In this document: piece by piece, positions 46,008-54,878 of the stretch | How the letters are laid out: each line of letters opens with the position of its first letter | Numbering within the stretch: the stretch's first letter is position 1 | From: Labedella populi | GTDB lineage: Bacteria > Actinomycetota > Actinomycetes > Actinomycetales > Microbacteriaceae | DNA length: 64,000 nt | Direction: 5' to 3' | Assembly: GCF_004078655.1 (NCBI RefSeq) | Contig: NZ_RZNC01000001.1 | Coordinates: forward strand, 1,054,001-1,118,000 | Notes under the pieces: generated by a model | The model's input: the letters and a program-made list of their open reading frames with translations, nothing else | What the model was told of the DNA's origin: nothing | Database searches by the model: none | Program-made: the position numbers and the translations under genes

Positions 46008-46831
46008 CGCGGTTCCTCCTCTCCACCGTGAACTCCATCACGAGGGAGGGAACCCGGCGCCGACCAGCTCGTCGCCCGCGCCGACTCGACGAGCCGGCGG
46101 ACGAGCTCCGTCCGCGGCCGGTGCACGAGATCGTCGACGGAGCCGTCCTCGACGATCGAGCCGTTCTGGAGCACGACGGCCCGGTCCGCGATGCGGCGCA
46201 GCACGGCGAGGTCGTGCGTGATGAACAGCAGGCCGGTGCCGAGTTCGCTCACGAGGCGATCGAAGAGGTCGAGGATCTCCGCCTGGATCGTCACGTCGAG
46301 GGCGGTCGTCGGCTCATCGGCGATGAGCAGCTGCGGTCGACCCGCGAGGGCGAGTCCGATCGCGGCGCGCTGGAGCTGCCCCCCGGACACCTGATGCGGG
46401 TAGCGCTTCACGAGCACCTCCGGGTCGGGGAGTCTCACGAGGCGCGCGAGCTCGACGGCGCGCGCCGCTGCCTCCGCTCGCGACACGCCCTCGAACCGGC
46501 GCACGGGGTCGGCGAGTTGGCGGCCGAGTGAGCGGATCGGGTTGAACGACGACCGCGGCTCCTGGAACACGATGCCGACGCGACGTCCGCGCAGCCGGGC
46601 GACATCGCGATCGCTCGTGCCCACGACCTCGTCACCGTCGACGTGGATGCTGCCCGTCGCGACGGCGCCGTCGGGGAGGAGACCGAGCACGGCGAGGGCC
46701 GTGAGCGACTTACCCGAGCCGGACTCGCCGATGAGCCCGACGCGCTCACCGTCCTCGACCCGGAAGCTGATTCCGTCCACCACGACCCGACCGTCGATCG
46801 TGATGCGGAGGTCGTTCACCTCGAGGCTCAT
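46004..46831 (-). CDS. Oligopeptide ABC transporter ATPase (DppD/OppD-like)
   Basis: A 275-residue ATPase: Walker A GESGSGKSLTALAVLGLLP (Leu at the usual Thr position is common in OppD), Q-loop VFQEPRSSFNP, signature QVSGGQLQRAAIGLAL, Walker B LLIADEPTTALDVTI and ITHDLAVLR. The C-terminal oligo_HPY region is short. It pairs with the downstream ATPase, their genes overlapping by four bases. Confidence 0.93.
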   Translation of the reverse strand: MSLEVNDLRITIDGRVVVDGISFRVEDGERVGLIGESGSGKSLTALAVLGLLPDGAVATGSIHVDGDEVVGTSDRDVARLRGRRVGIVFQEPRSSFNPIRSLGRQLADPVRRFEGVSRAEAAARAVELARLVRLPDPEVLVKRYPHQVSGGQLQRAAIGLALAGRPQLLIADEPTTALDVTIQAEILDLFDRLVSELGTGLLFITHDLAVLRRIADRAVVLQNGSIVEDGSVDDLVHRPRTELVRRLVESARATSWSAPGSLPRDGVHGGEEEPR

Positions 46832-46850
46832 GCGGTCGCCCCCTCGCTGG

Positions 46851-46886
46851 GGAGCTCGGCCAGGAGCTCGCCCAGGAGCTTGCCCA
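46851..46886. repeat. 12-bp tandem repeat between permease and ATPase genes
   Basis: Three 12-bp units, GGAGCTCGGCCA, GGAGCTCGCCCA and GGAGCTTGCCCA, lie in the 73-bp gap before the DppD-like gene. Confidence 0.75.
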
Positions 46887-46904
46887 GGAGCAGAGCCTCG
46901 CGCA

Positions 46905-47819
46905 TCATGCGGTCACCAGAGGAGCGCGGGTGAGGCGCGGGTCGGTCACGTCGCGGATCGCGTCGCCGAGGAGGTTGAACGCGAGCACCGTGAGCGTGAT
47001 GGCGAGACCCGGCCACAGCACCGACCAGGGGTGGATGCCGATGTACGACTGCAGCTCGGCGAGCATGCGACCCCACGAGGGCGTGTTCGACGGCGCACCG
47101 TACCCGAGGTACGACAGCCCCGCCTCGGCGAGGATCGCGACCGCCATGGCCCACGACAACTGCACGATGAACACCGGCGCGACGTTCGGCAGCAGGTGCG
47201 TCGTGAGGTTGCGGATGGGGCCTCGCCCCGCGGCCCGCCCGGCGAGGACGTAGTCGGCCCGACGCACGCGGCGCAGCTCGGGCCGTGACACGCGCCCGAT
47301 GTTCACGCCGAAGGAGAATCCGACGGCGAGCACGACGACGAGGAGCGACCCTCCGAAGGCGGACGCGAGCATCATGGCGATGAGCAGCGTCGGGAACGCG
47401 ATGAGCACGTCGACGAGCACCGCGACCCCTTCACGCACCCAGCGCGCGGTGAGGGCGCCGAGCGCCGCGAGCGCGATCCCGACGATCGCCGCCACGAGGG
47501 CGCTGCCGAGCGCCACCCCGACGGTGACACGTGCGCCGACGAGCAGCACGCTGAAGATGTCGCGGCCGATGTTGTCGGTCCCGAGCAGGTGCTCGAACGA
47601 TGGGCCGAACCACTGGTCGTAGGGGTTCGCTCGCTGCGGGTCGTACGGAGTCCACACATACGAGAGCCCCGCGGCGGCGAGCAGGAGGACGATCACGACA
47701 CTGCCGTAGAGCGCCGACGGGTGCCGCACGAATGCGGCGAACCACCGGGGCCGAGGGCGCCGCGGTCTTCTTCGCGTCGGGTTCCGCGTCGGGTTCCGCG
47801 TCGGGTTCTGCGTGCTCAT
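46905..47819 (-). CDS. Oligopeptide ABC transporter permease (DppC-like)
   Basis: A 304-residue permease with one N-terminal span, then five spans in the BPD_transp_1 domain. The family cue GTDNIGRDIFSVLLVGARVTV and the EAA-type loop (VLAGRAAGRGPIRNLTTHLLP) are clear. The N-terminus has NPTRNPTRNPTRR, encoded by a 12-bp triple repeat (47774-47809). ATG 47819 overlaps the DppB stop by four bases. Confidence 0.93.
   Translation of the reverse strand: MSTQNPTRNPTRNPTRRRPRRPRPRWFAAFVRHPSALYGSVVIVLLLAAAGLSYVWTPYDPQRANPYDQWFGPSFEHLLGTDNIGRDIFSVLLVGARVTVGVALGSALVAAIVGIALAALGALTARWVREGVAVLVDVLIAFPTLLIAMMLASAFGGSLLVVVLAVGFSFGVNIGRVSRPELRRVRRADYVLAGRAAGRGPIRNLTTHLLPNVAPVFIVQLSWAMAVAILAEAGLSYLGYGAPSNTPSWGRMLAELQSYIGIHPWSVLWPGLAITLTVLAFNLLGDAIRDVTDPRLTRAPLVTA
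47774..47809. repeat. 12-bp tandem repeat coding NPTR units in the permease
   Basis: Three GCGTCGGGTTCC-type units encode NPTR three times in the first 15 residues of the DppC-like protein. Confidence 0.8.
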
Positions 47820-48766
47820 GTCGCCTCCCGCTGGCGGGGATCGAGCGCGCGTGCGAGCACGTCGATGAGCGCACCGATGACGAGCACGATGGCCGTGAAG
47901 ACGAAAACCGCGCCTTGCACCATCTCGAGATCCCGGTTGCCGACGTTCGTGACGAGCAATCGTCCGACGCCCGGAAGGGTGAAGAGCTGCTCCACGATGA
48001 CCGCGCCGACGAGCAGGCCGGCGACCTGCAGCGCGAGCACCGAGACGACGGAGAGCGCGACGTTCGGCAACCCGTGGGTGAGGAGCGCGCGCCGCCGGGT
48101 CAGGCCGCTCGCCGCGGCCGTCCGCACGTAGTCCTGGCCGATGGCCTCGAGGGTTGCCGACCGCACGAAGCGGAGCAGCACCGCTCCCTCGACGACGCCG
48201 ATCGTGAGCGCCGGGAGCAGGAGCGAGCGGATCGCGTCGCCGGGGTCCTCCCAGCCGTCGCGCGGGAATCCTTGCGGCGGCAACCAGCCGAGCCACACGG
48301 CGAAGACGATGACGAGGATCATGCCCGCCCAGACGACGGGCACCGCGGCGAGGGCCTGCGCGGTCACGGCGAAAGCCGTGCCCGTCGCGGTGGTGCGGCG
48401 GAGCGCCGCGAGCACACCGAACGGCACGCTCACGAGGAGCGCGATCACGAGGGCGAGGAGCGCGAGCGGCACGGTCACGGTCGCCTTCTCGGTGAGTTCC
48501 TCGACGACGGGGGTCCCGGTCACGAGCGACGTGCCGAGGTCACCCCTCACGATCCCGCCGACCCAGTCGAGGTACTGCAGCGGCAGGGGCACGTTGAGTC
48601 CGAGCTGCTCCCGGATCGCCGCCACCTGCTCCGGCGAGCCCTGTGTGCCCGCGATGATCTGCGCGACGTCGCCCGGCAGCACCCGGAGGGTGAAGAAGAT
48701 GAGTGCGCTCGCGATCAGCAGACCGATCGCGAGCAGCACCACCCGGGTGAGGAGGAATCGGATCAC
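47816..48766 (-). CDS. Oligopeptide ABC transporter permease (DppB-like)
   Basis: A 316-residue permease with six membrane spans. Near the start it has the family feature VLPGDVAQIIAGTQGSPEQV and PLQYLDWVGGIVRGDLGTS; the cytosolic coupling loop is RTAAASGLTRRRALLTHGLP. GTG 48766 is the start. It lies 51 nt after the substrate-binding protein gene and overlaps the DppC-like gene. Confidence 0.94.
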   Translation of the reverse strand: MIRFLLTRVVLLAIGLLIASALIFFTLRVLPGDVAQIIAGTQGSPEQVAAIREQLGLNVPLPLQYLDWVGGIVRGDLGTSLVTGTPVVEELTEKATVTVPLALLALVIALLVSVPFGVLAALRRTTATGTAFAVTAQALAAVPVVWAGMILVIVFAVWLGWLPPQGFPRDGWEDPGDAIRSLLLPALTIGVVEGAVLLRFVRSATLEAIGQDYVRTAAASGLTRRRALLTHGLPNVALSVVSVLALQVAGLLVGAVIVEQLFTLPGVGRLLVTNVGNRDLEMVQGAVFVFTAIVLVIGALIDVLARALDPRQREAT

Positions 48767-48817
48767 CGGAGAGCGCGTTTCCGCCGCGTCGCCGGCGCCG
48801 CAGCGAGGATCACGTCG

Positions 48818-50314
48818 CTACTCGGCTGCGAGTTCACCCAGGTCGAGTCGCGCGTTGGGGGAGTCCGTCGGGAAGCCCGTGATGCCGTCGGCGATGGCCG
48901 TGAGTGCCGTGGCGTTGTAGAGCACATCCCCGGCGTGGTCCTCGGCCACGATGCGCGCCGCCTGGGCGAGGAGGGCGGACGCCTGCTCCTCATCGGTCGC
49001 GGCGATCGACTCCTGGAAGAGCGACTGCACCTCCGGGTTGTCATAGCCGAAATAGTATTCCGGGTTGGCCCAGTTGCCGAAGTCGCGCGCTTCGAGGTGG
49101 TCGACGTAGCTGAGGTCGTAGTCCTTGTTCTGGTAGACGTCCTCGAGCCAGGCGCCGAATTCGACGGAATCGACGGTGAGCGTGACGCCGACGTCCTTGA
49201 ACTGCGACACGAGCAGGTTCGAGACCGTCGTGGCATAGATGTTCGGGATCGTGAGGGTGAGAGCGAGGTCGCTCTGCCCGGCCTCGGCGAGCAGTTCGCG
49301 CGCACGCTCGGGGTCGAACGGCCGCACGTCGGTGAGGTCCTCGAAGCCCGGGTCGAGCTCCGGGATCGGGCCGCCCTGCTCGATGCCGGCGCCGCCGATC
49401 GCGGCAATGATGGCTTCGTGGTCGATCGCGAGACGCAGCGCCTCACGCACACGGACATCGTCGAGGGGAGCACGCTGGTTGTTGAACGCGAGCGTGTACT
49501 TGTCGGTCGTGCGGCCCTCGGTGATCGTGAGCTCGTCGACGGCCTCGACCTGCTCGCGGAGGTTGGCGTCGACGGGCGTGAGCACGTCGATGTCTCCGGC
49601 GACGATGGCGTTCACGCCGGCGGTCGCGTCGGGGATGTACTCGAAGACGACCTCGGAGACCTGGGCGGCGTCGCCCCAGTAGTCGTCGAAGCGGGCGAGC
49701 GAGATGCTCGAGCCCTGGCGCCAGCGGTCGAGCGTGTACGGCCCGGTGCCGTTCGTGGCCGTCGAGAAGTCGGTGTCGTCGTCCTCCTCGAAGACGAGTC
49801 CACCGCGACCCGTGAGGTTCCAGAGGAAGTTCGAGTCCGGGGCGGACAGGGTGATGACGACGGTGTCGTCGCCCTCGGCGGCGATGGAAGTGACGTTCGC
49901 GTAGATCGCGTTGTCGAGGAGTGAGTCGTCGTCCTTGACCGTCGTGAGCGACGAGACGACGTCGTCGACGGTGAGTTCGTCGCCCGAGTGGAACACGACC
50001 CCGTCGTTGAGCGTGAAGGTGTAGGTGAGGCCGTCGTCGCTGATCTCGTGGTTCTCTGCAAGGGTGTCGACGATCCCGCCGTCGGCGGTGCGCGACACGA
50101 GTCCCTCGTAGACGTTGTCGATGAGGACCTGCTCGAGCGCGGCGCCGGAGGTGCGGCGGATGTCGAGGTCCGTCGGCTCGAGCACGAGGCCGACCGTCAC
50201 CGTGGAGTCGTCGTCGCCCGTCGGACCGGTGTCGCCATCCGACGTGCACGAAGTGAGGGCGAGGGCCGCGACGAGCGCGAGCCCGACGACGGCGTTCCGG
50301 CGGAAGCGGGACAT
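48818..50314 (-). CDS. Oligopeptide-binding lipoprotein (SBP_bac_5)
   Basis: A 498-residue extracellular binding protein. The signal peptide ends in a lipobox (ALALTSC, Cys23). A short Asp/Gly/Thr linker precedes the SBP_bac_5 fold (TVTVGLVLEPTDLDIRRTSG, FNNQRAPLDDVRVREALRLAIDH, then NPEYYFGYDNPEV). It is the first gene of the operon binding protein - permease - permease - ATPase - ATPase. Substrates of this family include peptides, nickel and glycosides; not assignable here. Confidence 0.93.
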   Translation of the reverse strand: MSRFRRNAVVGLALVAALALTSCTSDGDTGPTGDDDSTVTVGLVLEPTDLDIRRTSGAALEQVLIDNVYEGLVSRTADGGIVDTLAENHEISDDGLTYTFTLNDGVVFHSGDELTVDDVVSSLTTVKDDDSLLDNAIYANVTSIAAEGDDTVVITLSAPDSNFLWNLTGRGGLVFEEDDDTDFSTATNGTGPYTLDRWRQGSSISLARFDDYWGDAAQVSEVVFEYIPDATAGVNAIVAGDIDVLTPVDANLREQVEAVDELTITEGRTTDKYTLAFNNQRAPLDDVRVREALRLAIDHEAIIAAIGGAGIEQGGPIPELDPGFEDLTDVRPFDPERARELLAEAGQSDLALTLTIPNIYATTVSNLLVSQFKDVGVTLTVDSVEFGAWLEDVYQNKDYDLSYVDHLEARDFGNWANPEYYFGYDNPEVQSLFQESIAATDEEQASALLAQAARIVAEDHAGDVLYNATALTAIADGITGFPTDSPNARLDLGELAAE

Positions 50315-50396
50315 GTCGGACGGTTCCTTTCGAAAGGCGATGGGCCAGCGTGACCGGTCGGGTCGGCGGGCCGGGAAAAGCGTACCCGGCGTCGGG

Positions 50397-51455
50397 TCAG
50401 ACGGTGTGAGCGCCCGAGTCGGTGGTGGTGTCGGTGGTGCCGGTGGTGTCGGCGTCGGTGGTGCTGGTGCTGGTGCTGGTGCTGGTGCTGGTGCTGGTGC
50501 TGGTGCTGGTGGTGCTGGTGGTGCTCGTGAGGGCAGAGGAGATCGCTCGGGCGAGAGCGACCGGGGCGTCCTCCTGCAGGTTGTGCCTGCCCTCGATCGT
50601 CACCGAACGGGAACCGGGGACGCGGTCCAGGAATTCCTGCTCGAGAGCGTCGGTGAGGAACCCGCCGGACGCGCGCACGAGAAGTACGGGCACGGTGAGG
50701 CGCTCGAAGGCCGCCCAGAGTCCGGACTTGTCGGCGTCGAAGAGCGGCGCGGCGTTTCCGTGCAGGTTCGCGAGGTGATGGCGGAAGATGTAGCCGCCCT
50801 CGACGGCTTTCGTGTTGAGGAAGACGCCGCGAGCGAGCGCTTCTCTGTCGCTGCCGATCCCGAAGGCGACGGCCCGCTCGACGATCTCGTCGCGCGACGC
50901 GTACACCGGCGGGCCGTTGAGGAAGTCGCGCACGGCAGCGGCGCCGGTCGACGTGTCGACGCTCGGTGTGATGTCGACGACGACGATCCCGCACACGATG
51001 CCGGGGTTCCTCGACGCGAGGGCTGCGGCGGTGAGGCCGCCGAGCGACTGGCCGACGACGAGCTGGCAGTCGGAGCCGACGTGTTCGAGAACCGAGAACA
51101 CGGCCGCGGCGTTCGTCTCCGCCCGGTAGTCGAGGTCGTCGCGCCAGTCGGAGTGGCCGTGACCCGGGAGGTCGACCGCGAGAGCCGGGCGGCCGAGAGC
51201 GAGGACCGTCGAGTCCCACGTGTGGGCGTTGAGCCCCGCCCCGTGCAGGAAGGTGACCTCGGGGCCACCCGTGCCCCACTCGATCGCGCCGATCGTGCGG
51301 CCGTCGCGATCCGTGAACAGGGCCCGCCGGTGCTGCGGAACCTGCGGAACCTGCGGCACGTGCGGGGACCCGGAGCCGGGCGCCGACCCGGAGGCGAGGG
51401 CTGCGGCTTGTTCCGGCAGGTAGCGGAACTCGTCGGTCGTGTCGACGTCGCTCAT
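50397..51455 (-). CDS. Alpha/beta hydrolase with Ser/Thr repeat tail
   Basis: A 352-residue hydrolase. The core has the oxyanion loop VTFLHGAGLNAHTW, the nucleophile elbow VVGQSLGGLTAAAL, VVVDITPSVD, and a catalytic His in IEGRHNLQED. Near the N-terminus is a 3-residue repeat (VPQVPQVPQ). The last 45 residues are a Ser-Thr alternation encoded by a hexanucleotide repeat (50461-50508) followed by a Thr/Asp stretch. ATG 51455 has AAGGAGA upstream. The substrate is unknown. It is divergent from an AhpD-like gene. Confidence 0.88.
   Translation of the reverse strand: MSDVDTTDEFRYLPEQAAALASGSAPGSGSPHVPQVPQVPQHRRALFTDRDGRTIGAIEWGTGGPEVTFLHGAGLNAHTWDSTVLALGRPALAVDLPGHGHSDWRDDLDYRAETNAAAVFSVLEHVGSDCQLVVGQSLGGLTAAALASRNPGIVCGIVVVDITPSVDTSTGAAAVRDFLNGPPVYASRDEIVERAVAFGIGSDREALARGVFLNTKAVEGGYIFRHHLANLHGNAAPLFDADKSGLWAAFERLTVPVLLVRASGGFLTDALEQEFLDRVPGSRSVTIEGRHNLQEDAPVALARAISSALTSTTSTTSTSTSTSTSTSTSTSTTDADTTGTTDTTTDSGAHTV
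50461..50508. repeat. Hexanucleotide microsatellite (GTGCTG)8
   Basis: Eight perfect GTGCTG units, then imperfect ones to about 50530, encode the Ser/Thr tail of the alpha/beta hydrolase on the minus strand. Each unit adds two residues. Confidence 0.95.
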
Positions 51456-51474
51456 CGGGGTCTCCTTGATTTCC

Positions 51475-51485
51475 GTACTCAGTAC
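51475..51485. promoter_or_regulatory. Palindrome in the divergent hydrolase/AhpD region
   Basis: GTACT-c-AGTAC is a perfect 5+5 inverted repeat 20 nt upstream of the hydrolase start. It could be a small operator. Confidence 0.35.
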
Positions 51486-51590
51486 AGTCTGGTCCATCCC
51501 GCGACCACGGCATCCCATCGCGACCGGATCGTGACGATCGGTGACGGCCGCCCCGTTGAATCCGGGAAGCGCGGCCCCCATGATCGAGGA

Positions 51591-52061
51591 GTGACCGACG
51601 AACGCATCCACCTCTCCCGAACCGTCCCGAGCGTGTACGAGAAGATCGCCGCCTTCTCGACCGAGGTGGGTCAGGTCGCGCGAGCCGCGGGGGTGCCTGC
51701 CACGACGGCCGAGCTCGTGCAGTTGCACGCGTCGCAACTCAACGGCTGTGCCTATTGCATCCGCGTGCACACGAAGCGGCTCCTCACGGCGGGGGAGACG
51801 GCGGAGCGGCTCGCGATGCTTCCGGCCTGGCGTGAGGCGGGTATCTACGACGAGCGGGAGCGCGCCGCGCTCGAAGTGGTCGAGGCCATCACTCTCATCG
51901 GCGACGGCGGCCTGACCGACCGTGAGTACCGCGACGTCCTCGACATCCTCTCCGTCGACGAGTACGCGGCGATCTCCTGGATCGGTGTCGCGATCAACGC
52001 GTTCAATCGGGTCGCGATCGCGGGACGCTACGCGACGGGGCCGCACGCCGCCGGGCGCTGA
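51591..52061 (+). CDS. AhpD-like carboxymuconolactone decarboxylase family protein
   Basis: A 156-residue helical protein of the AhpD/CMD family. The redox-type core is LHASQLNGCAYCIRVHTKRL, that is CXXC followed by His three residues later, as in peroxidase-linked AhpD-like proteins. The GTG start 51591 has GAGGA very close upstream. Function as a disulfide reductase or peroxidase partner is the family expectation. Confidence 0.85.
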   Translation: MTDERIHLSRTVPSVYEKIAAFSTEVGQVARAAGVPATTAELVQLHASQLNGCAYCIRVHTKRLLTAGETAERLAMLPAWREAGIYDERERAALEVVEAITLIGDGGLTDREYRDVLDILSVDEYAAISWIGVAINAFNRVAIAGRYATGPHAAGR

Positions 52062-52124
52062 GGAACGGGCGCTGTGGGGACCGGGCCGCTGAGCGCGGCC
52101 TGGCAATGCGGGTACCGGTGAGGT

Positions 52125-52140
52125 TAGGCATGCCTATACT
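52125..52140 (+). promoter_or_regulatory. Probable DtxR/IdeR iron box over the -10 of the SIP gene
   Basis: TAGGCATGCCTA (52125-52136) is a perfect palindrome preceded by GGT and resembles the core of the DtxR/IdeR operator. It overlaps the -10 box TATACT (52135-52140), nine bases before ATG 52150. Iron-dependent repression is the natural reading. Confidence 0.6.
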
Positions 52141-52149
52141 GGAGATGTT

Positions 52150-52641
52150 ATGTCGACCCCCTCTCGTGAGTCCACGCGCCGCCGCTCCTCCGCTGCGGAG
52201 AGCCGTCGACTCGCCCCCTTCCTCCTCGCGTGCGACGAGTCCGCGATCGCGGAACTCGACGCGATGATCGCGACCCTTCCGCTGTGTGCGAGCGGCCGCG
52301 TCTTCATCGAGGTGCCATCGTCGGACGACATCGGCATCGTGTCGGTGCCCTCACGCATGACGGTCACGTGGTTGCCGCGCTCCGCCCGCTCGGGCGCGCC
52401 GGGAACCGGGTCCGTGTGTGCTCGCGGAGAGGCGCTCGACCGCGCCGTCCGTGCGTGGGCCGACGAGATGTTGTGCGACGAGAGTGCCGAACCCGAGCAC
52501 GACGGTTCCGAGGGACGCGGGGTTCAGGTGTGGCTGGGCGGTGACTACCGCGGTGTGGCTCCGGTGTTCGAGCACCTCGTCCACACCCGCAACGTCGACG
52601 CGCGGCGCGTCACCGCTCCCGCGAGCTACCGCCTGTCCTGA
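52150..52641 (+). CDS. SIP-domain-like (siderophore-interacting C-terminal) protein
   Basis: A 163-residue protein. RRLAPFLLACDESAIAELDAMIATLP and RVFIEVPSSDD match the beginning of the NAD(P)-binding SIP domain of siderophore-interacting proteins (usually DETALPAI...); TVTWLPRSAR and the closing FEHLVHTRNVDARRV fit as well. The flavin-binding half is missing. The upstream iron box strengthens a role in iron metabolism. A stand-alone SIP domain cannot by itself reduce ferri-siderophores, so a partner or different role is expected. Confidence 0.7.
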   Translation: MSTPSRESTRRRSSAAESRRLAPFLLACDESAIAELDAMIATLPLCASGRVFIEVPSSDDIGIVSVPSRMTVTWLPRSARSGAPGTGSVCARGEALDRAVRAWADEMLCDESAEPEHDGSEGRGVQVWLGGDYRGVAPVFEHLVHTRNVDARRVTAPASYRLS

Positions 52642-52703
52642 GCCGCCCGTCCTGAGCCGCCCGTCCTGAGCCGCGTGTCCTGAGCCGCTTGTCCTCAGGC
52701 TGG
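52634..52703. repeat. 14-bp tandem repeat starting at the SIP gene stop codon
   Basis: Units of the type TGTCCTGAGCCGCC repeat about five times from 52634. The first contains the TGA stop of the preceding gene (52639-52641). Confidence 0.85.
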
Positions 52704-52762
52704 CAGCCGGATCCGCTTGTCCTGGGCCGCCCGGTCCTCCGGTCCGGTCCTCTGGCCCGCCC

Positions 52763-54292
52763 CTACAGTTCCGGGTTCGACTCGCGTGGGGTGAGGAAGA
52801 GCGCTTCGACGTGCGCGGCAGGAGCGGGCGCCGGCTTCTCCCCGCCGTTCCGGAGCGCCACGCGTGGCTCTGCGGAGAGGACGATGTCCGAGCGGATGCT
52901 CTCGAGCACCGATGTGTTGCCCGACGCCGATGCCACCTTGTTGTGGTTGATGAACCCCTCGATGACCTCGATGGCCGGTCCGACGGCGCCCGCGAGCAGC
53001 CGCAGCGGGAGATACCAGGAATCGGCCGTGAGGCCCGGGTCCTTCTGCTCGAAGCTGTTGGCTGCAGACGGTGACACCGCGTACCCCACAGCGTCGCCGT
53101 TCACGAGTCCATAGATGTAGCGCGTGACGTCGTTGCCCGCGACGTAGGCGACGTACCGCGTCGATTCCGAGGGCAGCCACCCCGCCACCATGCCCACGCC
53201 GCCGAGCACGATGCGAGTGTCGAACCGCGTGCCGAGCATCTCGGCGACGCCCCCGACGCTCGACCCGAAGCTGTGCTCGACGGAGGTGCGGGGGAGTGAG
53301 CCCACGATCGTGCTGTCGAGACCCGAGTTGAAGCGGTGGAAGGTCACCCCGAGCTCGATCGAGCGACGGTTGTCGAGGGGGCCGTCGGCCACGGTCCATT
53401 CCGGGAAGCTCCCGAGCTTCGAGACGAAGGCGACCGTCGATTGTGACGCGGGGGCGTTGCCCACCTCCCATGAGGCGAGCGACTGGATGTTGCCGGTGTA
53501 GAAGTCGGTGAGCGACGCGGTCGTGCCCGGTGTGAACACGAGCGCGCGCGTGGCGGTGTGGGGGTTTCCGACGATCTCGACGATCGAGTCGCGGCCGACG
53601 TCGAAGGCGTAGAGCGACGCGATGCCGGAGGAGACCTTCGCGAGGTAGGAAGCCTCGGCGCTCGCGAGGTCGGACCCCGTCCGCGGGTATGCGGCGAGCG
53701 TCCGGCTCGCCGTGACGCGATTGGCCTCGACGCGGTCGTCGAGGGGCACACCGTCGAGATTGCCGACGAGGACCGGTGCGGCCGCGGTGAGGTCAGCCCG
53801 CTCGGATGCGCTGAGCCCCGTCCACCACGCGGCGACGACACCAGCGGGCAGCGCGGCATCGAGAATGTGCGCCACCGTCGCGGGATTGGCCGCCGCGGCG
53901 GGCGTCGTGCGGGCGGAGTCGAGGACCGCCAGGGCGCTGTCGCGCTCCGCCGCTTCGACGTGCGAGGCGGCGGCGATGGCCTCACGCGCCGATCCCGCCG
54001 CGGTGGTCGCCGCAGCGGTGACAGCGGTGCTCACGGTCGTGGCACCCGTCGAGACGGCGCCGGCGACGGAGGCGGCCGTCGACAGCATCGGTGTGAAGGC
54101 GCGCACCTGGTCGGCGAACGAGCCGCCGATCAACTGCACGACGAGGACGAGGCACACGAACACCGGCAGGCGACCGATGAGCGGGAGGCGACGGACGAGC
54201 GCGAGGCGTCCGATGATCGCGAAGGGCGAGATTTCCGGCGCGACGGTGACACCGCTGGCACTTCGGCGCAGGGTGACGTCGAGGAATTGCAT
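52763..54292 (-). CDS. Membrane-anchored alpha/beta hydrolase-like protein (DUF1023 type)
   Basis: A 509-residue protein with an N-terminal hydrophobic anchor (about residues 38-58, LPVFVCLVLVVQLIGG), an Ala/Thr-rich stretch (65-110) and a DUF1023-like alpha/beta-hydrolase domain: LVFTPGTTASLTDFYTGN and the nucleophile elbow VEHSFGSSVGGVA (Ser). An upstream helical part (AAWWTGLSASERADLTAAAP) is the usual N-cap of this family (WWxxLs..ER..L). ATG 54292 follows GGGAG. Substrate unknown; the protein likely acts outside the membrane. Confidence 0.83.
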   Translation of the reverse strand: MQFLDVTLRRSASGVTVAPEISPFAIIGRLALVRRLPLIGRLPVFVCLVLVVQLIGGSFADQVRAFTPMLSTAASVAGAVSTGATTVSTAVTAAATTAAGSAREAIAAASHVEAAERDSALAVLDSARTTPAAAANPATVAHILDAALPAGVVAAWWTGLSASERADLTAAAPVLVGNLDGVPLDDRVEANRVTASRTLAAYPRTGSDLASAEASYLAKVSSGIASLYAFDVGRDSIVEIVGNPHTATRALVFTPGTTASLTDFYTGNIQSLASWEVGNAPASQSTVAFVSKLGSFPEWTVADGPLDNRRSIELGVTFHRFNSGLDSTIVGSLPRTSVEHSFGSSVGGVAEMLGTRFDTRIVLGGVGMVAGWLPSESTRYVAYVAGNDVTRYIYGLVNGDAVGYAVSPSAANSFEQKDPGLTADSWYLPLRLLAGAVGPAIEVIEGFINHNKVASASGNTSVLESIRSDIVLSAEPRVALRNGGEKPAPAPAAHVEALFLTPRESNPEL

Positions 54293-54431
54293 GGCCGGCT
54301 CCCGCCGTCGGCTCACGTCGGGCTCGCAACGCGCGGGCTGGGGGGAATCCCTCACGCGGAGCCGTCTCCCTCAGGGTACCCGGAATGGGGAGTGTCGTGC
54401 AGGTAATCCACACGATTCCGTCAGCGACGGA

Positions 54432-54878
54432 CTACGATTCGCGCGCGTCGTCCTCACGCGGCGTCATTCGTCGCGTGCTGCGACGCGTTTTCCGCACATA
54501 GCCGCCCTTCTCGAGCCCCGCCTCGATCTCGAAGCGATTGCGGAGCGGGTTGCGCCCCGCGACGAAGTAGAGCAGGGGGAAGAGCATGCCGTAGCGGCGC
54601 CATTGACGCTTGTGCACGGCCTCGTGCTCGAGCACAGCGTCCGAGACGTTCGAGTCGGTGAGATAGCACCCGCCCACGCACGATCCGCCCCTCCCGAACG
54701 CGCGCTTCGGCATGCCGGTGAAGACGAGGAGGCCGTTCCGCCGTTCGACCGGCCCCGTCGACAGCAGGAAGCCCCACGTCGCACCGACGGCGGTCGCGAA
54801 CCAGTACCCCGCGTGGCTCACGGGGGAATCGAGGAGGAAGGAGGGCCGTGGCGGCTGAGGCGGTTGTAGCTGTGGCAT
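54432..54878 (-). CDS. Membrane protein with HEXXH motif
   Basis: A 148-residue protein. Pro-rich start, one or two hydrophobic segments (HAGYWFATAVGATWGFLL; MLFPLLYFVAG), and the motif LEHEAVHKRQW (HEXXH) near residue 87, which in M48/M56-type peptidases binds zinc. No third ligand is obvious, although E in FEIEAGLEKGGY is a candidate. The tail is Arg-rich. It begins directly after the stop of the disulfide oxidoreductase gene (no gap), so they are coexpressed. I cannot name it. Confidence 0.72.
   Translation of the reverse strand: MPQLQPPQPPRPSFLLDSPVSHAGYWFATAVGATWGFLLSTGPVERRNGLLVFTGMPKRAFGRGGSCVGGCYLTDSNVSDAVLEHEAVHKRQWRRYGMLFPLLYFVAGRNPLRNRFEIEAGLEKGGYVRKTRRSTRRMTPREDDARES

Noticed and set aside
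50461-50530. Repeat array considered as a CRISPR
   Set aside because: Units are 6 bp and contiguous with no spacers. None of the arrays in the window has the 23-37-bp repeat plus unique spacer structure.
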